NCBI RefSeq assembly: GCF_027942865.1
Contig: NC_134509.1
Location: 24,610,697 to 24,674,696, forward strand
Origin: Odontesthes bonariensis
Lineage: Eukaryota; Chordata; Actinopteri; Atheriniformes; Atherinopsidae
DNA: 64,000 nt
Reading direction: 5' to 3'
The notes beneath the pieces were generated by a model. That model searched no databases and had not been told where the DNA came from. It saw only the letters and a program-made list of their open reading frames with translations. Made by a program: the position numbers and the translations under genes. Shown one piece after another: positions 1 to 12,102 of the stretch. The stretch's first letter is position 1. Each line of letters opens with the position of its first letter.

Positions 1-2759
1 TGGTAAAAAACAAGAGATTTTTTCTTAATTTCCTGATATCAAAACTTTAGAAATAAAAGAGGCTGTGTCCTTTTTTCACATGACTTTAAGCGAGTTTAAA
101 CCTGGGTTTAAAAATGGGACCATCTGCGTGAGTCTGTTTGACTTCTTCCTATTTCCCAGAAAAAGAACTGGGTGAGTATAATCTCCACAATACTGATAAA
201 AATCATCAGATTTAGCAACAAACTTTAAGAACCAAGTTTAGCTTAAGATCTGGAGAATGCATATGTCAATACAGGTCCTTACAAGTAGGGTATTGGTACA
301 GAGAGTGTGTGTAAGTGCAGAAGGTGACAGTGATGGGTGGTGGTTCTCAGTAGGAACCACGGGGCCTGTCGGTGTAGATAACCCCAGAACCGAGGCTTCT
401 CACTGGGGCAGAGGATGAGAATGGACGGCTTCCCGTTGGGCCTCCGCTCTGTCTTACCACCGTATCACAAAAAAAGACACCAAACGTCCCCTCTGTACTC
501 GTGTCTTATTTTCCATCTTCATCATCCTCACCTCTTTATTTTCCACTGCTGTGCCAAAACAAACTCGACATTTATTTAAAAGCGTGCTTCTTTCACCTTT
601 GTCGTTTTCTTTCCTTATAATTTTTCTAAAACAGGAAAACATGCAGCCAAAACCAGAAACAGATCAGCGCTGAACAGACATGTTGAGGTTCATGTATTTA
701 CACGCTACTGTGATCCATCTCCTTCTCTTCCTCGTTTCCACCCTCCAGATGTTGACTTCAAGTGACAGCGAGCACATGGCTGAGCATCAGCTGCTAAATC
801 CTGCTAATTAGACCCCTGCTTCTCCTCCGCTCAGCGTGAGTGTGTGCTTAGAAGTACTCACTACAGTGCAGAGTCATTGAGCTCATACTCGTATCCCCGG
901 GCGGCCGCGGCCCTCACCCCCTGGTCGGCCCACAGACAGGACAGTGCATGGCTCAGGAAAGGAAACAGCACCTGTTCTTCATCAAAACACCGCCCGCATG
1001 ACAGGACAGAATGGGCGTGGACCTGTGAGAAGAGGACACGAAGACAGAGATGCGGATGAATGATCAGGGAGGAGCTCAGGCCAGATGGAAAAAAGGAAGC
1101 TCGCTGAGGCGACAGAAAAGTTTGTGAGTCGGTCTCTGCTTTCCAGACAAGTTAATCACTGGAGATGCACAAATGAATGGATGCGCCCACAAACAAATAT
1201 GAAAACGCATTTACACAACCTTGGTGACATTTAATAGAGGAAATACTTTGGTCATTATCTCCCAGCAGGATGTGCTGAGTGGGTGGAGATTGTACGAGCT
1301 CCGATAACTTAAGCAACAAAGTTCAAATCAGATTAAACCCCACAATTTAACCACCCACAGTGGCCTAACTTCATGGGTTTCATTATTCAGACAAACTATT
1401 GCAGGACAGCCTGTTTTTGAGGTGACAGACTCAGTGTTGACATGGTGCTCTCTAGTGGCCTAAAGCAGGAAAAACAGGAAGCATGAAAAGGGCTCAATTT
1501 GATACCGAAGGAGCAAATGAGAACAGGAAAGTCAGAGACAAGAGAGAGGAATGTGGGTTAAATTCTGATCAATACCTTGTTCCTGCTGTTAGCCAAGTTG
1601 ATACGGAGGACACCCATCCCATGGAGGACAAACTTCATGGAAGTCAGGAGGTTATCCAGCACTGCAGGCTGCCAAAGATCAGAGTTCAGAGGCCAAGTTC
1701 AAGACAAAAGCTTCGTTTGCTGCGTTTTTTAAGAGTCAAACAACTTCACGATTCACTCAAAACTTAAATGTTCCAACTGTGCTGCACAAGATTGGGGTTT
1801 CACACCAAAACAACAACTTCAACCCAAACTTGTACAGTTTATTTTTTTCCTGACATATAACAGAGACATGAAGGCAGGAGCCTCTAACTTTTAAAGTCTC
1901 CTTAAAATCTAATTTAGTGTCTAAGTGTTTTCACATGGTGCTCAATACGTCGCCAAGACAAACATCTGGGCCAAACAATGCTAAAAAGAAGTTGTTTTGG
2001 AAAGTAGTGTTCTTCCTTTTAACACAACGAACATCAGAACACGAAACAGCTTTGAGTCTCACTGACTCGAGCTATTCATTTTAATCCTAGTAGTAATGAA
2101 TGAATACCAACAACAACGATAAGCAGAACCAGCTGTTAACCCAACATCACAGATAATGGGGAAGCAAAGATCAGGAAGAAACTAAACTACACTGTAGTCA
2201 TGGTCAACACAGCAGACATCCTCTTTCAGGTTACACACAATGATTTGATCTATTGTTTTTAAAGCTGCTGATTAATGCAGGTTGAAGACAAATATGATGT
2301 TCATTTGAAATCCATAAGCCAAAGGCTGATTTTGCCCGCGTGATATGCATGAAAAACGCCGACTTTACATAAGAGGTGGTTGTAGCCAGCAGGACGTCAT
2401 AAAATGGTTTGTGGACTAACAGTTTAAAGTTTTGCATTTTGGTTAATTGAAACTTGATATCCAAAGATGTGGACCTTATTGCAAATAATGTAAGCTATGC
2501 GGGTCTGTAGGGTTGTGAGTTGTAAATCACAAAGTAGGACAGATCTAAAGCATGATTTCTTTATATATTGCCAAGAAAACAGGAAATAGTTGCAGTGATT
2601 TACTGAAACATGTGCAAACGTGAATGAAAATACAGCATATAAGGCAAAAACTGAGTCTGTGCAGTTCTAACAAGCCTGAAAGTGAATATCTGGTCTGAGC
2701 TCCTTTATTCTCCAACACAGCCTGAACCCTCTCAGACAAGCTTTCTGTCATTTGTATTT

Positions 2760-2905
2760 GTTTCTCTTTATATTGTTTGATGTATTTTTATTGCTTCTTG
2801 ACCTCCCTGCTGCAATGTTTTTATTTTATGTAAAGCACTTTGAACTGTTTGTACATGAAATGTGCTATACAAATAAATTTGATTTGATTTGATTTGATTT
2901 CTTTA
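2760..2905 (-). repeat. LINE-type 3' tail with TTTGA repeats
   Basis: The stretch runs from a T-rich segment through a line of the AAAGCACTTTGAACTG type to AAATAAATTTGATT, then repeats TTTGA about five times. The same sequence occurs in inverted orientation at about 24379-24480, where the ATCAA repeats and the TTTATTTGTATAGCAC block are read on the plus strand. A short tandem tail after a conserved 3' block is the usual 3' end of fish non-LTR retrotransposons and of SINEs that borrow their tails. The exact family cannot be named from this fragment. Confidence 0.6.
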
Positions 2906-3660
2906 AGTAGTCTTCAGGAATAGTTCTTCAGGCTTCTTGAAGGACATTCCAAAGCTCTTCTTTGGATGTCGGCTGCCTTTTGTTCCGTTCTCTGCCAACA
3001 TTGAATAATCAGTTTTTTTTTCCTTTTTTACGCCATAACTTTTAACTTTAAACAAAAGCGAGAAAGGAGGATGAGCTCAAGTCTCTCTGCCCACACTGCT
3101 TCAATAATGTTGAGGTCCGAGCTCTGGGGAGGATTCATCCCTCCATCAGACCTGCTGCCACTGATTTTCAGCCCACTTCTTGTGTCATTTGGCACAGCTC
3201 AGCCTTTTCTCCCTGTTTCCCTTCCTTAAGAACGGCTTCTTGGCAGCCACCCTTCCATGGAGACCATTTCTGATGAGGCTTGGGCCGACAGGAGATGGAT
3301 CAGCTGAAGGTCCAGATGCATCTCTCAGGTCCTGTGTCAGGTCTTTGCTGGATTATTTCCTCTTTCTTAAGGACATCACTTTCAGATACTGTTCATCTGC
3401 TGTAGATTTAGGTCTGCAACTCCTTCTTCTGTACTCCACTTGTCCAGTTTTCTAATTCTTTTGAAGGTAAACACTGCAAATCACGCTTTGGGATTCCCCT
3501 TGTTGGTGTAAAAATGCAGTTTAATATCGGTAAACTGTTATCTTTGGCATTTTTTTTGCTAGTAACAAAGTGTCAAAAGATACAATTCAAAAATCGGTTC
3601 TTTGCTAAGTTCTCTGTAATGGGAAAACAAAACACTGGTTCATCCCTTTCGTTAGGAACC
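2906..3660 (-). mobile_element. Decayed Tc1/mariner-like transposon remnant
   Basis: Read on the minus strand, the block at about 2910-2990 resembles the C-terminal end of a Tc1/mariner transposase (a tryptophan near an EELW-like stretch, then an AWR-type motif). The part at 3090-3450 continues the same kind of degraded coding sequence with stops. The piece at 3000-3085 and the pieces at 3480-3650 recur at 7483-7890 in the same orientation, so this is a dispersed family. No intact reading frame remains. Assignment to Tc1/mariner rests on remembered family resemblance, not a search. Confidence 0.45.
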
Positions 3661-4043
3661 CTTTTTTAAATATCTGAATGATTCATAGGTCAGTGTTAAG
3701 TGGCTTAACAAACAATTCCTCTGAAAATGGTCAGGTACAAGGACTGGACTGATAATGTGAAAAAGCATCCATTGTCCAAAGAAAAACTATCAAAAAACTT
3801 CAGAAAGCCTGGAGAATTATTACTCAAGACCACTTTAAAAGATTACAAGAAACGAAGGGTGGATTAAGACTTTTCCACAGCACCGCACTCTAAGTGAGGC
3901 CGTAATTTATAAACTCATTATCAAATTGTAGTAAAGACGACATGAATTTAATCACTGAGACCATAAACTCTGAGGAAAATGTCCACTCAGGTCAGAAATC
4001 AAGTGAGAAGGAGGATATTTTCTCATAAACTTGGGATACACAA

Positions 4044-4061
4044 GATGCCCCCTGCTGGTCA
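4044..4061 (-). promoter_or_regulatory. CTCF-like motif
   Basis: On the minus strand the sequence reads GACCAGCAGGGGGCATC, which fits the vertebrate CTCF core (CCASYAGRKGGCR). No gene start is nearby, so a role in chromatin looping would be the only expectation. A match to a core motif alone is weak evidence of binding. Confidence 0.3.
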
Positions 4062-6185
4062 TTAAGCAGGCTGCACGTTATAAAACACTTCTCAGGGTCT
4101 TTTTTCATTGATCAAAGTTGCATTTGTTCATCTCTTTAGTTTATGTGCTGTGATGTAAATATTAAGATTGGCTGACTTAAAACCAAACAATGAAATTAGA
4201 AACAGATGACTGCAGTCTGGGCTTGCAAATAAAAGGTCCAATCCGCTGTGTGTTTGTTTTTTTTTACCCAAAAGAAGGTGTGAGCTTAAGTGTGTTTGGA
4301 TGTGTCTGACCCCATTGAACTATCAAGATAATTAAGAGTAAGAGAGAACAGAGTCATTTTTACACAATTAAGTGATTTCTAAAATGCTGTTCTCGTGCTC
4401 AGACCCCTGAAGACTGAAGCAAATAAACAGCATGACTCCTGGGGAGAGGAGGGATGTCTGTGTTTGTGATTCCCTCCGTCACTCGTCTGCCAGCTAGAGA
4501 TAAGCTTCACATTCCATCATGATTCTATTACAGTCTGGTCGCTTCTCTCTTTGTGTGCTGAATCCGCTGCTCTCTCAGATGAAATATGCGAGGTGTGATA
4601 AGTTTCTGAGCTGACGAGACTTCATCCTTTGAGGAGAGCTGGCTTAAAACATTTGCTGACAGCGCCTCATTGATTTGTGTGGAAATAAAGCCACTTTGAG
4701 CTTTCATCCTCCTCTGCTCAGCATCACCGCCACCTGGACTCATATCATGCAACTTAATACCCCAACAAATTAGACAATGCAACGCTAGAGACCTAAAAAT
4801 AAAGAAATTGTGCGGTTTTCTTTGTTTTATGACAATAAGTATCGTTTAAAACTGATAAACATATAAAATCAGTGGGGAAATTGTGTGAATTGTTAGTTTT
4901 CTGCAAATTTATCACCGAGAAAGATGGCAGCAAGTGTCAGAAATGTCAATGACACCTCCGTTCATGCAAATAGAAAAATAAAGAAAGCTTCAAATCCCAG
5001 AGGGAGCAACTGGAAACCAAAAAGGACAACAAAGAGAGGGAAGCAAAAGGAATCAAACTAGTTAAGTAGACGCAGAGATATCCAATCTGGATCAGCGACT
5101 TGAGAGGGGCGGTAATTTCATCAATTTATGGTCCGGGGGTTGAACAGATAAGCAGCAACACATTCACGGAGAGCATGTTGCTGCTCATAAAACATTTCCA
5201 AAACCGATGGCTCAAATACTTTAAATATTTTTTATTATTACTGGCTCACACGCCTCCCTTTGTTGGCACACCACTACATCCAGCTTACAGACACTGAGTA
5301 AAAATAAGTTCTCATCACAACAACTAATAACGACTACAGAAGCAGAAAAATTACTCAAGTGAAAGTCATTTGATAAACAACTGGACTATATTCATATGGT
5401 GATTTTTTTTTTAGTCTTGTTGACCAGTCAAAGTACTTTTGAACAACGAGGCACATTCATCCACACAGATTCCTCCATTGTCCTATCTATTGATCAGTAA
5501 GGTCAGTAAGATGTCTCTGGCACTAGATAAACTAATGGAAGGTTTAACTATTGAAACTATTAAAAAGTTATACTAATTAGGTGTATTTACACAACCCCTG
5601 GGTCAGGTATAAAAACATTCCTTTTTTAAAAGAAGAATATGGTTTACAACTGTCTCTCTATCCCCTGACCGCTCAGCAAAAACATCACACTGTGCTACAT
5701 TATTTGATAATATATCAACAAAACCAATAATAAATGATGTAAGTGACCATCTACCAGGCAATAGTACAGAGCTGTACCAGGACTCATAGAGAATCTCATA
5801 AAGCAGACATATGATGCAGTCTCTTCTCTTAAGAAAAAGATCTTACAAACCAGCAGTGGAGCGTAATGTATGTTGATGACCTAAATGTAGCATTCAAGAG
5901 CTTTTTGTCTGTAATAAAATCGCTTTATAACAAACACTGTCCACCGCCGAGCAAAATCATAAAGGAGAAATCCGTCAAAAACTGTGGCTGACTAAGTGAA
6001 GGGGAATGAAGTGATAAAAAAAATTCTCAGTCGGGGAGGTGATCAAAAATGTTGCTTTGCTTTTGTGGAGCTCCTGTCCTGTCCTGTCTTTCTCAGGTTC
6101 CACACGACACCTGCATGAATATCGAAACTCGTCATGGGACACTAGATACCTAGCGCAGATGATGCTGAAACAAGCACATACATAC

Positions 6186-6620
6186 AATCAGCCGTAACAT
6201 TATGACCACCTGCCTAGTGGGCTCTCCTCATCCTACCAAATGAGCCCTGACCTCAGTGAAGGATCCTTTGGGTCCTGGGTGGCTTCCCATGGATGGATCA
6301 GATCCTAATAGAGAGAGTTTATAGGTCAGGGGAACACATCGGGTTCTTAGACATGCTTTTTAGCCCTTCCAAAGCTGTTTTTTCCAAGGCTCGGTCCCAC
6401 CCCACTGCAGAAAGCTGCTCGTTCTGGGAGTGGTGTTGCAGCACTGTTCGGTTGTGGGGGGGGGTGATTGGTCTGCGAAATGTTTAAGTAGGTGTCAAAG
6501 TGAAATCCATGTGAGTCCCAGGATGCAGGTTTTCCCAGCAGAATGTTGTATTGGATAAAGATGAGAAGTGTTGCTCACTTTACCCGTCAGTGGTTTTTAA
6601 TGTTATGGCTGATCGCTGCA
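6186..6620. mobile_element. Tc1/mariner-like non-autonomous element
   Basis: The left end reads CAGCCGTAACATTATGACCA and the right end, in reverse complement, reads CAGCCATAACATTAAAAACC, giving inverted termini about 430 bp apart. This terminus is widespread in fish Tc1-like elements. The interior, read on the minus strand, looks like a degraded transposase end and includes a run of ten G. There is no intact open frame and the TA target duplication is not clear. Confidence 0.6.
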
Positions 6621-7482
6621 CAGAATTTGATTAGATTTTATTAATCTTTTCTTAACCCAGCCGTGGTTAACGGTAAAGTATACTTGTGTTTACAGGTCAT
6701 GTTCTACACAGCACCCTCTAAATGGTACATGGACAGGCAGTATGGTGAAAGTGATGTTCCTGCTGGTTTAGGCATTTAAATTTCAGACTAAACGTAAAAT
6801 GTGTCCACTTTTGTTGCTGACATTTAATGAATGTTTTCAAACTCTGAATATACCTTAACACGTGTATCAATGTCCCAAAGAAGTTCATAATAAGCTGATT
6901 TTTCATACTGTTACATACTTTTGAGGGCAGTGTATTTACAACACAGACATGAGATGATATTTGATCTTTCTGTGATAAGTAAAAAAAATATATATCAGGA
7001 CTGCCCCAAATATCATTGGATTCAAAGGTTACTAAATTATAACTTCATCAGATCACAAAAATCACTGTTAGTCATCATTAATTAAACACGGCAGGTGAGT
7101 TGTAATTTCAGCTGTTTTTAACGTGTAAAATGATCACTCAGAGAAAGTTAGAGTTGCTTCCTAATTCTCCCACATTGCAGCAGAGCATCGTGTGCAAACA
7201 GCTCAGACTGGCTGCATAAAGCAGAGGCCAGCAGGCATGAATTCAGACTGTGGGGAAGAAATACCTCTCTTTCACAGCGCAGGATCAAAACCTGCTCGTC
7301 TGAAACGTCTCCACGAGGTCACAAAGAGGTGAACTTCAGTGTAATGTTTGTTACTGTGTTAGCTGAGCAAGCCGAGTCTGTAAACAATTCAACTTTCACC
7401 ATATCCGAGCCCAACATCGATTATATTAATTAGGATAAATTGTGATTATCAAATCATTTGTTTGTTTGAGAACATCGTATCT

Positions 7483-7890
7483 ATTGAATAATCAGTTTTT
7501 TTTCCTTTTTTATGCCATAACTTTTAACTTTAAACAAAAGCGAGAAAGGAGGATGAGCTCAAGTCTCAGAGAGCTGGGAGGTTAGGCGACTGTATTTGAA
7601 AGAGTTTCTTTCTTTTGTGCACCCCTGTTCAGTTTAAGGACACACACTGCACACTGTGCTGCGATATGCCCAGTTTGCAGCTAATTCCTCTTTGGGAATC
7701 ACCTCGTTGGTGTAAAAAAAACTATTTTCTGTCTGTAAAACATTATCTTTGACATTTTCTGTAGATGCAACAAAATAAAAGGGACCAAATGATGTGTCTT
7801 TGTGACAGGCTGCGAGTAACAAAGTGCCTAAAGATATCATTTAAACCTTTTTCGTCACGTGTCGACGCAACACTGGTTCATCCCTTGAGT
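7483..7890. repeat. Second copy of the dispersed repeat seen at 3.0-3.65 kb
   Basis: The first 85 bases (TTGAATAATCAG to GAGCTCAAGTCTC) are nearly identical to 3001-3085, differing mainly in the T-run length and one C/T change. Further short matches follow in the same order (the GGTGTAAAAA block, the AGTAACAAAGTG block and the CACTGGTTCATCCC block). This copy lacks most of the 3090-3470 interior present in the other copy. Confidence 0.6.
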
Positions 7891-8052
7891 TTGATGCTGA
7901 ACACTCACCATTTTCCAGTTGACAACTGGCTTGTACTGGATAAACAGAGCCTGGGGCCCACAGGTGTCATTGCATGGTAATCAGAATCCATGTTCCGCTA
8001 TACGTCACCTCGTTGGAAAAGCAGGGAGTAAACTGACACCCTGTTTTCACTG

Positions 8053-8055
<3 letters not shown>

Positions 8056-8105
<50 letters not shown>
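8056..8105. repeat. GT dinucleotide microsatellite
   Basis: About 24 uninterrupted TG units. This is an ordinary fish microsatellite and likely to be length-polymorphic. Confidence 0.95.
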
Positions 8106-8107
<2 letters not shown>

Positions 8108-11100
8108 ACTTTAAAAGGAAATCTGTCAGAAATCCAGAGGGTGTTGTTACACCTTTCTAACCTTTGTTTCCTGCTGGCTGCTGCAGTTTAAGGTATTGTG
8201 GGAACTTTGTGCGTCAGCAGAGATATTACGAGTCCCATTACAACAGGGTAATCTCTAAATCCAACCAGATACACTGAACTATTGTTCTGGTCCAACTCGC
8301 TGTTGGGGTCGGCTCCCTGAGCGCAGAAAACGAATGGCCATTAGCCGTTGTCTTGTGTCTGAGCATTTGCAAAGAAAACACAGCAAAGAATGTGGCTGAA
8401 CTGGCAAAGGCCTGATATTTAATCATTAGCCACAGACTGTGCAGCAAGCAATGCATCACTGAGCAAACGAGTGTTTTTTAAATGAATTGAAAACCTACAA
8501 GATTAACTGCGATGTCCAAGGATGTCATATTCCTGAACAAATAGAATCCAGACTGGAAAATGAAAATTCCCATCATGATCAGAGACACACAAAGACTGAG
8601 GTGTGTGTGCAGGAAGAAGAGTCCGCCAGTGTGACCAAAGCAAAAACAACACCATGGCCCCGGGCTGCAAATAAAAGAGGGATGAGACAGTAAGGAGCCT
8701 TCTTCAAACCGCTCCTTATTCCTCTATCCTGTCCTGTCATGGTCCTAATGCAACACAAACCTGGCTCCCAGGGCCACAGATGAGAAGATGATGCTTCTCA
8801 CTGCTCCTGCGGGGTAAATTTGTGATAAGGGACAGCTCAGAGCAGGGACAATCTGTTCAGTTCACGACGTGTTTACTACAGCACTGGAGGACACAGAGAC
8901 ATTTGTTCAAGACGTAGCGAGATAAACAAAAACAATGTCCACAAGGGCCAGATAAAGAACAGTGAGTGAGTAATAGAAGGTGTGTTTGTGTTTGCTGTGG
9001 GAGGCTGGGACAATCCGGGAAGGGAAGGGCCTGTGGGTTAGTGTCATTTTTCCATTTGAAAATAAGGGCGTCACCTGAGAACAAAGGCAAACCCAACTGA
9101 CAGCAGACAGGACAAAGGAGATCTGCTACTGGAGACTGAAATACGGCGATGCGAGCGTGCATGCTTGAACACGTAAGATGTCTTTGCATGAAACCTGGTG
9201 AGGATCGATACAGCTGGAGAGCGACACAGTTCTGCTCCTGACCGCTGCTTTAGATTTCTGCTTTCATTCTTCTGAAGCACCAAAGTGAATAAAAATGTGT
9301 AGAAAGAAAAAGACAAAACTAGAATCCAAAGAGTATCCAAATCCTTCCCTTTGCTGAGAACCGGTGTGGCTGAATTTCCTGCTGAATTTATTGCTGCTCT
9401 GTATAATATTACGTTCCAAATCTATGAGCTAACATGCATGCTGCTGCCTCAACATCAGCACACAAACGTACAGGAGCTGGAAGAGGCGTGTGAGAAGCCA
9501 ACTTTCCAAAAAGGTTCAAATAGGTTTAAAATTTGGACCTTTGTTTTTTTGTTTTTTTTTTAATGTTCTGAGTTGATTCAGAATCTTTGAAAAAAAGAAT
9601 TGAGATTCTTATGTGAATCAGTTTTTCCCCACACTCCTAAATTGTGGCATTAAAATAACTGAAATATGGATATTATGTTCATAACATCATGAGCATTTTG
9701 TTTCATTTCACCATGTGCATTCATCATAAATATAAAGTTTTTACAGTAATGGACTTCAGGCACGTTTTTGTGATCTTCTTTCCTAACAGTAGATGTTGTT
9801 ACTGGGGAAATGTTAGTGCCACACAGCAGGAATAAAGTCGTACAGGAAGTGTGACATGTAAACAGAAACATAAGTGAAAGGTTTCAACTTCCCTGTTACC
9901 CTTTGAAGTATTCTTTGATGTTTTTGTAACATTTACCAACAACAGTTGTACCTTTTTGGGTTTCGATGTGTCTAACAGAACCTGGAGAGACAGACCTGCC
10001 CGCACACTATTCCCTGTGGCGAGCAACAAGTTACAAAATTCAGAAGATGCCCGACTGCTGAAATGACACCAATCATTTTGCACACACACAGAAAGCACGA
10101 ATTCCCCTTTAATCCTTTTTTTGCAAAGATGCACATTATCCCTTGTGGCTATTCTCTATTGTAACCGTCTTCTTCTTCTTCTGAGTTTTAGTTGAACTAA
10201 ACGTTTACAAGCATAGGAAGTTCCACTCCTAATCGCATCATCTGAATGTGTTAGTCTGAGAAATCTAATTTAGGATGACTTTGGTCTGTTTTTACATTTA
10301 TTTTAAAAATCCAGTTTGAGTCAGGTTAACACAATAAGTCTTTTTTTTTTTTTTATGTCATGTAAACACATTCAGTTTTAATGGGTAAATACTTCCGTGT
10401 CAAACCCTCACTGAGCTGCACACCGTTTGTCTGTACAAATATTAAAACATTTGCAAATATAATTTATGATGAGCGTTTTTTCTTTTGTTTAAATAGAAGA
10501 AAAGAAGCCAAACTTTTCAGCTAAGTCCACAAGAATATCCCAGGTACACTTCAGCTACTTGGACAGTTTAGTAGAGTCAGCCTTATTCTAACAGGTAATT
10601 CGTATGCCTGTTCAAAGGTAATCCGTCTTTCAAAACCAGAGTCCAATAAAAAGGAGAGTTTGGGTGCCTTTGTTGACAGGAATGCACAGCAGAAAGATGA
10701 CTGCTCCCGGGCATGAGAGGCAGCAGACGCAGAGGGGGGTATGAGGGAGTATGGAGGAGTTAAGGCATCCTTAATATCAAGGAATGCACCCAGATATCTT
10801 TAACAGTTGTCTGTACAAACAGCTGGGACCTTCACAGCACCAGTAGCATAATCCTGACCAATGGGCAGCAGCCAAAGTTTTTTAGAAAGTTTAACAGATG
10901 TCCTGGAAACAGACACAAACAGCAGCTCTACACCCCAGTACGGTTTGTTTCTATGAATGTTTAAATGATTATTGGTTCAATACAAACTACAGAAGCTTAA
11001 CTTTGGGGCCTCCTTCCAGTGTATTAGAATCCAGACGCAGGACAGTTATGTCAGGGAGACAGAGCAGATATGGGAAGCATGACGGAGAACAGCCTGATCA

Positions 11101-11237
11101 CACCATCACATGTGGCACTAATTAAAAAAGGTGCAGAGTACTAAACAGATAAAATATGTGGTCAAAGAAGAGAGATGTGGAAGTAGATAAGCCCTCTGAA
11201 AAGAGCAGACTGAAGGGGGAAAACCGAGTGAAACTGC

Positions 11238-11238
<1 letters not shown>

Positions 11239-11267
<29 letters not shown>
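11239..11267. repeat. GT dinucleotide microsatellite
   Basis: About 14 uninterrupted TG units to the left of gnav1 exon 2. Confidence 0.95.
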
Positions 11268-11268
<1 letters not shown>

Positions 11269-11716
11269 AACCGTTTCCATTCACTCCACCCCATCCCAAC
11301 CCCTAGAACAACAGAGGAATTTGGCTTTCATTCGCTCTCACACACACAGAGAAGGAAGAGCAGATGTGAGCCAAACCGCTGCATACCAGCTTGGATCTGA
11401 CCCTGGGTATCATGAGAAATCTCAGTCCCCCACAGGAAAAACTAAACTTCACCTCAGTTTCCATCTCATCTCCATCACTGCTTCCCCATCTCTTTAACCA
11501 GCTCTAATCTTTTAATGCATCTCTGTGCCTGCAGCAAACACAAACCTGTTGACTTCCTCCACTGTTTCCTGGTGCTTACCTGACTTCACCTAAATACTGG
11601 TCATTAAAAGTTATGTTTGTTTTATAGTACTTCTCTTTGGATGATAACTGACTGATATTGTGACTCTGCCCATTGTATGTTAATAGATCTATTGTGTGTG
11701 AGTGTGCGTTTCCCAC

Positions 11717-12102
11717 CTTGAAGCTGGTTAGCTCTTGCTTGGTGAAGCCATGGCTGTGGATGATTTTCATCTGTTTGACCAAAGTGCTTTTGCCGCTCTC
11801 TGCTGCACCTGTGGGACGTGAGACGGTTAAAGTGCGTCTTTTCACCTGTGGTCAGCTCTGATCACAAGGTCAAATAAAGCTGTGGCTCCAGGCTAAGATC
11901 TGTGACCCAGAACTGAAAGTATTTAGCTTTAAGGTGTTTTCGGGGGAAATTTCACGCAGTGTGCAGTCTCACCTAGTAGAAGTATTTTAACCGCATTCAT
12001 CTCCCTCTTTGCGTATTCGTACAGGTCTCTGTCTATCTTGGCACTGTTTATCCTCGCCTTCTTGTCCTCCTCTGTAACTTCGGTACCGAGGCACAGTCCC
12101 AT
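11717..12102 (-). CDS. gnav1: G-protein alpha subunit, G-alpha-v class, exons 1-2 (partial)
   Basis: Two coding exons of a heterotrimeric G-protein alpha subunit, a membrane-bound GTPase that relays receptor signals. Exon 1 is 11973-12102 (43 codons plus 1 base) and exon 2 is 11717-11808 (92 bases, ending in phase 0); both have GT-AG borders and join in frame. The product starts MGLCLG, with Gly2 for myristoylation and Cys4 as a likely palmitoylation site. It goes on to the P-loop GAAESGKST at residues 44-52 and a [11 protein letters not shown] segment. This combination differs from the Gi, Gs, Gq and G12 classes and fits the fifth class, G-alpha-v, described from fishes and invertebrates. 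The third P-loop position is Ala where most G-alphas have Gly. The GTPase core and C-terminus are not seen here, so the gene runs off to the left. The class assignment is from memory of the N-terminus. Confidence 0.75.

Larger units (their letters stand above)
1..11716. other. Region left of gnav1 exon 2, no exon recognised
   Basis: This stretch should be gnav1 intron 2 and possibly later introns, because exon 2 ends in an open phase-0 donor at its left. I looked on the minus strand for the later G-alpha motifs (switch I arginine, the DVGGQ glutamine motif, the NKxD and TCAT guanine-binding motifs) and found none. The remaining exons therefore probably lie left of the window or are too short for me to see. 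What I can identify is repeats, listed separately: a LINE-type tail at 2.8 kb, Tc1/mariner-like remnants at 2.9-3.7, 6.2-6.6 and 7.5-7.9 kb, and GT microsatellites at 8.06 and 11.24 kb. The small open frames here have no family features and look like chance. Confidence 0.5.

Noticed and set aside
7141-7330. Possible gnav1 exon 3 with an acceptor-like CCCCACAG
   Set aside because: None of the three frames gives G-alpha sequence.
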